Shown here: piece after piece, positions 13,507-16,520 of the stretch
How the letters are laid out: each line of letters starts with the position of its first letter
Numbering within the stretch: position 1 is the first letter of the stretch
The notes under the pieces: model-generated
What the model was told of the DNA's origin: nothing
What the model saw: only the letters and a program-made list of their open reading frames with translations
Database searches by the model: none
Assembly (NCBI GenBank): GCA_964534355.1
Contig: CAZHNZ010000093.1
Span: 1 to 16,520 of the forward strand
Origin: CAXXIC01 sp964534355
GTDB lineage: Bacteria; Bacteroidota; Bacteroidia; Bacteroidales; UBA7332
Length of the DNA stretch: 16,520 bases
Direction of reading: 5' to 3'
Position numbers and translations under genes: made by a program

Positions 13507-14507
13507 TGCAGGCTCTCCTCTATTAACACCTCTGCTTCGGCTGGTTGCAGCCTGACGCGTGAGATAAAAGGTGGCGATTTGAGAAGTCGGATTTTGTATC
13601 TGGCGCTGGCTGAGTTTTTGTAATCGGCGTAATCGACAACCACCTGAAAATCGGATGGTTTTACCTGATTGTATTTGCTGAGAGCGACTGCGCAGACAAG
13701 GTGAACTTTGAGTGGAAAAATGCGCATGGTGAATCCATCGGGCAGATTGACACCCTGAATGGGGATTTCCATTGTCTTTTCGGTAAGCGTTTCTACCGGA
13801 ATTCTAACTTTTATTTGCGATGGGACAAAACGTATGCCTTTACGCTGCGGCAGCTCGATGGTAACCGATGTGGTATCGGACAGATTTCGCAGTCTGAGCA
13901 CAGGGGTGTATATTTTTCTGAGACGACTGATATCACCGGACGAAGCGAACACCTCCACCCGCTGCGGATAATACTCGATAGCACCACTCAGGCCACATGA
14001 GGCTGATGTAGAGATGGCACTCAACAACGAGACATCGATCAGGGCCGACTCGCCATGTACAAAACTTAGGGGAATATTGTCAGGGAAAATTGAAACAATC
14101 TCTATGCCCGGGGCAAATTTTTTGCGTAGGCGCTCCACGATGATTTCGGCACCCAAAGAGGTGGTTGATTCGCCATTTTTGAGGTGGTTGAAGTCGATTT
14201 CGAAAACCGGAAGCGGTCGCGAAAAGTAGTAACTAAAAATGGTAGCACCTTTGTCTTTAACCCGCACATTGAGGAAACGGGGCAGGTCTGAGTTTAGCAC
14301 CATATCTTTGGGCAGATTGGTGATGCGGACTGGTATTCGAAAATCGGTTTCGACATCCTCTTTGATGAGTTGCAAAAACCAAAAGAAAGATGCGATCAAC
14401 ACAAAGAAAAGAAAAGTGAAGAGCTCCTTGGTTCGTTTACTCCTCAGAAGGCTCCTCACTTTGATCAGAAAGCGAATTTTTTTAATCTTATTCCTTTCAG
14501 TGCGCAT
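13503..14507 (-). CDS. YbbR-like (CdaR-type) membrane-anchored protein
   Basis: This 334-residue protein has one N-terminal membrane helix (about 28-46, ELFTFLFFVLIASFFWFLQ) after a basic stretch rich in Arg and Lys, which places the remainder outside the cytoplasm. About three YbbR-like repeats follow, each with the pattern ...IPVRITNLPKDM...LPRFLNVRVKDKG... . In Firmicutes the related CdaR regulates the diadenylate cyclase CdaA; there is no cyclase gene here, so I do not assign that role. The start is the ATG at 14505-14507; an in-frame start at 14555 would run into yajC. It overlaps coaE by 4 nt and follows yajC by 13 nt. Confidence 0.85.
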   Translation of the reverse strand: MRTERNKIKKIRFLIKVRSLLRSKRTKELFTFLFFVLIASFFWFLQLIKEDVETDFRIPVRITNLPKDMVLNSDLPRFLNVRVKDKGATIFSYYFSRPLPVFEIDFNHLKNGESTTSLGAEIIVERLRKKFAPGIEIVSIFPDNIPLSFVHGESALIDVSLLSAISTSASCGLSGAIEYYPQRVEVFASSGDISRLRKIYTPVLRLRNLSDTTSVTIELPQRKGIRFVPSQIKVRIPVETLTEKTMEIPIQGVNLPDGFTMRIFPLKVHLVCAVALSKYNQVKPSDFQVVVDYADYKNSASARYKIRLLKSPPFISRVRLQPAEAEVLIEESLQ

Positions 14508-14520
14508 AAAAGCATAAATA

Positions 14521-14841
14521 TTATTTTGCCTGTGCAGAATCGGCAGCCGAAGCAAATACCGAAGCTTTATCTACCTTGATATTAACACCCTGAGCAATTT
14601 CAATGATAAAATAAGCATCGGCAACCTCTTTGATTTTGCCGTGCATACCACCTGAGGTAACAATTTTATCGCCCGGTTTCATGGCCTCGCGTGCTTTGGC
14701 TATCTCTTTCTGACGTTTTGTCTGAGGACGAATCATGAAGAAATAAAATACCGCAACAATAAGAACCATCATGATAATTCCTGAATAGCTTCCCATTCCC
14801 TGTTGCGCAGGTGCCTGAATTAAAACATTTAAAAGAGTCAT
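14521..14841 (-). CDS. yajC: Preprotein translocase accessory subunit YajC
   Basis: This 106-residue inner-membrane protein has a single helix (about 20-37, SGIIMMVLIVAVFYFFM) followed by the diagnostic IRPQTKRQKE and the soluble domain GDKIVTSGGMHGKIKEVADAYFIIEIAQGVNIKVDKASV. YajC associates with SecDF and supports Sec-dependent export. The N-terminus (MTLLNVLIQAPAQQG) is longer than in E. coli and typical of Bacteroidota. It lies between nusB (58-nt gap) and the YbbR gene (13-nt gap) on the - strand. Confidence 0.95.
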   Translation of the reverse strand: MTLLNVLIQAPAQQGMGSYSGIIMMVLIVAVFYFFMIRPQTKRQKEIAKAREAMKPGDKIVTSGGMHGKIKEVADAYFIIEIAQGVNIKVDKASVFASAADSAQAK

Positions 14842-14881
14842 AATGAAGTAATTTCTTTAATAAATAATTGAGTTATCGATA

Positions 14882-14889
14882 CAAATATA
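14882..14889 (-). promoter_or_regulatory. Possible internal -7 element upstream of yajC
   Basis: On the - strand this is TATATTTG, a full TAnnTTTG match, in the nusB-yajC gap. The -33 region falls in the end of nusB and has no TTG at the right distance, so the promoter may be weak or accidental. Confidence 0.4.
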
Positions 14890-14899
14890 ACAATAAAAA

Positions 14900-15826
14900 T
14901 CAATTCTTGGTGAGTTTGTTTTCCAATTTTAACTGATTAACCAAACTATTGAGCACGCCATTGACAAAAACACCGCTCTTGGGTGTGCTGTATGACTTGG
15001 CTAACTCGATATACTCGTTGAGCGATACCTTGACCGGAATGGTGGGGAAATTGAGCAGCTCGCATATGGCAGTTTGCATGATAATAATATCCATGAAAGC
15101 GATACGATCCATTTCCCAATTTTTGGTATGTTCGTCTATCATCTGACGATACTCATCGTCGCGCAAAATAGATTGTCTGAAAAGCTTGACGGCATACTCT
15201 TTGTCGTCGGAAGCTTTGAACATGGGAAGTAAAGGCTGATCTGCACCTTTTGTGGGATCAAATTGTTTGATTGTTTTGAGTACAAATGTACCGATAACAA
15301 TCAGATCGTCGTTCCAATAGAGGCTGATGCTTTCGAGCGTTTCGTGCATGAAATCATCTTCGAGAATGATTGTTTTGAAGATATTTCGCCAAAATTCGCG
15401 ATCGGATTCGAATGAAGATTCGGATTCATTCATGTAATCGGTGTAGATATCGGAAGCCAAAATCTGTTCCATCAGATTTTTGAGGAAAATAGGTTCGTTG
15501 ATCCACGAAATTTTCTGACTTTCGATGTAAGCGTTGAGCGACTTATTCTGGCGAAGAGACTCGACAAACCGGTTATTTACAAATTTAATATTGGGGTTTT
15601 TGTCTTCGTGGGTGGGCAAAAACTTGTTTCGCGCAGCATCCACTCTTTTATCCTGAAAATCAGTTAGTTCGACCATCAGAAGCAACAAAAAATGGTACAG
15701 TTCATACGATTTTTCGAGACTATGCAACAACTCTTGTTCAGCCACAGCAAGCGAACGCTCTTCTTTCTGGTAGAAAGAATACAGTACCTGCATTACTTTC
15801 ATACGGATTAAAACACGGTTTATCAT
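14900..15826 (-). CDS. nusB: Transcription antitermination factor NusB, long form
   Basis: This 308-residue protein is over twice the length of E. coli NusB (139). It begins MINRVLIRMKVMQVLYSFYQKEERS, a NusB-like R-x-x-A/K-x-Q-x-L-Y start. The NusB core in the C-terminal third includes DDEYRQMIDEHTKNWEMDRIAFMDIIIMQTAICELLNFPTIPVKVSLNEYIELAKSYSTPKSGVFVNGVLN, with the EY-ELAK-YS...FVNGVL signature. The middle segment (about 60-200) is an insertion or duplication that appears usual in Bacteroidota. It binds boxA RNA with S10 and helps antitermination of rRNA operons. First gene of the - strand housekeeping block. Confidence 0.93.
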   Translation of the reverse strand: MINRVLIRMKVMQVLYSFYQKEERSLAVAEQELLHSLEKSYELYHFLLLLMVELTDFQDKRVDAARNKFLPTHEDKNPNIKFVNNRFVESLRQNKSLNAYIESQKISWINEPIFLKNLMEQILASDIYTDYMNESESSFESDREFWRNIFKTIILEDDFMHETLESISLYWNDDLIVIGTFVLKTIKQFDPTKGADQPLLPMFKASDDKEYAVKLFRQSILRDDEYRQMIDEHTKNWEMDRIAFMDIIIMQTAICELLNFPTIPVKVSLNEYIELAKSYSTPKSGVFVNGVLNSLVNQLKLENKLTKN

Positions 15827-15853
15827 TTTTTTAATGAGCTAATTTTTGAACTG

Positions 15854-15884
15854 CAAAATTAGTTTAAATCTTTGATGTATGAAA
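15854..15884 (-). promoter_or_regulatory. Promoter of the nusB block
   Basis: On the - strand TAATTTTG (15854-15861) fits TAnnTTTG; 19 nt upstream is TTTC, near the -33 consensus. The predicted start is about 20 nt before the nusB ATG. It stands back to back with the promoter of the DUF3276 gene. Confidence 0.55.
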
Positions 15885-15906
15885 ATGAGAGCGAAACTTT
15901 TCTCAT

Positions 15907-15914
15907 TATTTTTG
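15907..15914 (+). promoter_or_regulatory. -7 element of the DUF3276 gene
   Basis: TATTTTTG is a full TAnnTTTG match; the -33 element is only TG. A start near 15921 would leave a 5' leader of about 150 nt, unusually long for this window. The leader holds no convincing ORF or strong hairpin. Confidence 0.55.
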
Positions 15915-16072
15915 TAAATGCAGAAGAAAATCAAAAAATAAGTGCATTTTTATTTTGAAATAAGAAAAAAAAGCCCGTATTTTGGATTTTGGATAATAAC
16001 AGATGCGACCGGAAAAAGAAGTTTAAGGCTCATATTGCGGCGCAGAAAAACACCTTTTGAAAAACACAGACC

Positions 16073-16441
16073 ATGGAAGGATTTAAAAACAAGGATTTCG
16101 CAGACAAGAAGGATCAAGAGATTGTTTTTTCAAAAGCAATCAAGGCGGGGAAGAGAATTTACTATCTGGATGTAAAGAAAAACAGAAAAGATGAGCTCTT
16201 TCTGGCCATCACAGAGAGTAAAAAAATCGTGAGTGGAACGTCGGAAGAACCCATTGTTCAGTTTGAAAAGCACAAGATTTTTTTGTACAAAGAGGATTTT
16301 GAGAAGTTTATGGAAGGACTGAATGAAACTATTTCTTTTATTCAGGAAGCAGACAATCCGCACCGACAAGCAGAAAGTCACGACCCGACAGATATTGAGT
16401 TGGGCGAGAGTTTAGAGGTTAAAATTGAAGATTTTGAATAA
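16073..16441 (+). CDS. DUF3276 / PUR-family nucleic-acid-binding protein
   Basis: This 122-residue protein has the Bacteroidota DUF3276 signature: EIVFSKAIKAGKRIYYLDVKKNRKDELFLAITESKK, then FEKHKIFLYKEDFEKFMEGLNETISFIQ. This is a single PUR repeat (beta sheet plus helix), and related PUR-alpha-like proteins bind single-stranded DNA and RNA, for example BpuR in Borrelia. The acidic tail from about residue 94 (PTDIELGESLEVKIEDFE) is variable. It is cytoplasmic and probably an RNA- or DNA-binding regulator; its targets are unknown. It is divergent from nusB, with a promoter at about 15907 and a long leader. An insertion-sequence end begins 24 nt after its stop. Confidence 0.9.
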   Translation: MEGFKNKDFADKKDQEIVFSKAIKAGKRIYYLDVKKNRKDELFLAITESKKIVSGTSEEPIVQFEKHKIFLYKEDFEKFMEGLNETISFIQEADNPHRQAESHDPTDIELGESLEVKIEDFE

Positions 16442-16465
16442 ACAAAAACAGGCTGTTTCGGATAA

Positions 16466-16520
16466 TGAACTGTACCCCAAAAGTTAGACAAAAAACTTTT
16501 GGGGTAATTTTTATGGAAAA
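16466..16520 (+). mobile_element. Left end of a probable IS3-family insertion sequence (truncated by the window)
   Basis: TGAACTGTACCCCAAAAG starting at 16466 looks like an IS3-family (IS150-like) terminal inverted repeat. It is followed by a perfect 13-bp hairpin (16473-16485 with 16494-16506) of the kind found at such ends, where it limits transcription into the transposase. An ATG at 16513 (Met-Glu-Lys, then the window ends) may open OrfA. I see only 55 bp, so a simple terminator hairpin remains the alternative. Confidence 0.55.

Noticed and set aside
14508..14555. Upstream start for the YbbR-like gene
   Set aside because: It would overlap the yajC stop by 35 bases and add residues unlike the family; ATG 14507 gives a basic N-terminus and then the membrane helix.

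Overview
The window reads as chromosome of a Bacteroidota bacterium, most likely Bacteroidales. Several promoters fit the phylum's sigma-ABfr type (a -33 TTG about 19 nt before TAnnTTTG), ribosome binding sites are almost absent, and the gene content is typical: DUF6132, DUF2461, DUF5606, DUF3276/PUR, a long NusB, and a thrA-apgM-thrC operon with fused aspartokinase-homoserine dehydrogenase. I cannot name a genus.

Layout. (1) 168-2342, + strand: a thiol-redox cluster of a Cys-rich ArsR-type regulator, a DUF6132 membrane protein, a cytoplasmic thioredoxin, an exported thioredoxin and a SAM methyltransferase. It starts at a near-ideal promoter with an 18-bp palindrome between its -33 and -7 elements. 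(2) 2359-3039, - strand: a DUF2461 protein. (3) 3214-8500, + strand: the threonine operon. A 20-residue leader peptide with seven Thr and two Ile codons, inside a long foldable leader, precedes thrA, an ApgM-family proposed homoserine kinase, and thrC; a 16-bp hairpin terminator ends it. Together these enzymes carry aspartate to threonine, apart from the aspartate-semialdehyde dehydrogenase step. (4) 8524-11831: an AT-rich accessory stretch with a LruC-type lipoprotein (- strand), a 170-bp nested palindrome, and an AAA ATPase/DUF4143 nuclease-like gene. That gene is bracketed by two 86-bp modules in inverted orientation with identical internal spacing. (5) 11951-12404: a small CPFC glutaredoxin-like protein, a two-part foldable repeat-like element and a bidirectional terminator. 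(6) 12424-15826, - strand: the housekeeping block nusB-yajC-ybbR-coaE plus DUF5606, which has its own strong promoter. (7) 15907-16441, + strand: a DUF3276/PUR nucleic-acid-binding protein. The window ends in what looks like the left end of an IS3-family insertion sequence, apparently inserted in that gene's terminator.

The most interesting signals are the inverted 86-bp brackets around the ATPase-nuclease gene, the threonine attenuator with mutually exclusive hairpins, the 170-bp palindrome, and a duplicated AT-rich leader shared by the first two redox genes. No tRNA, rRNA or CRISPR array was seen.
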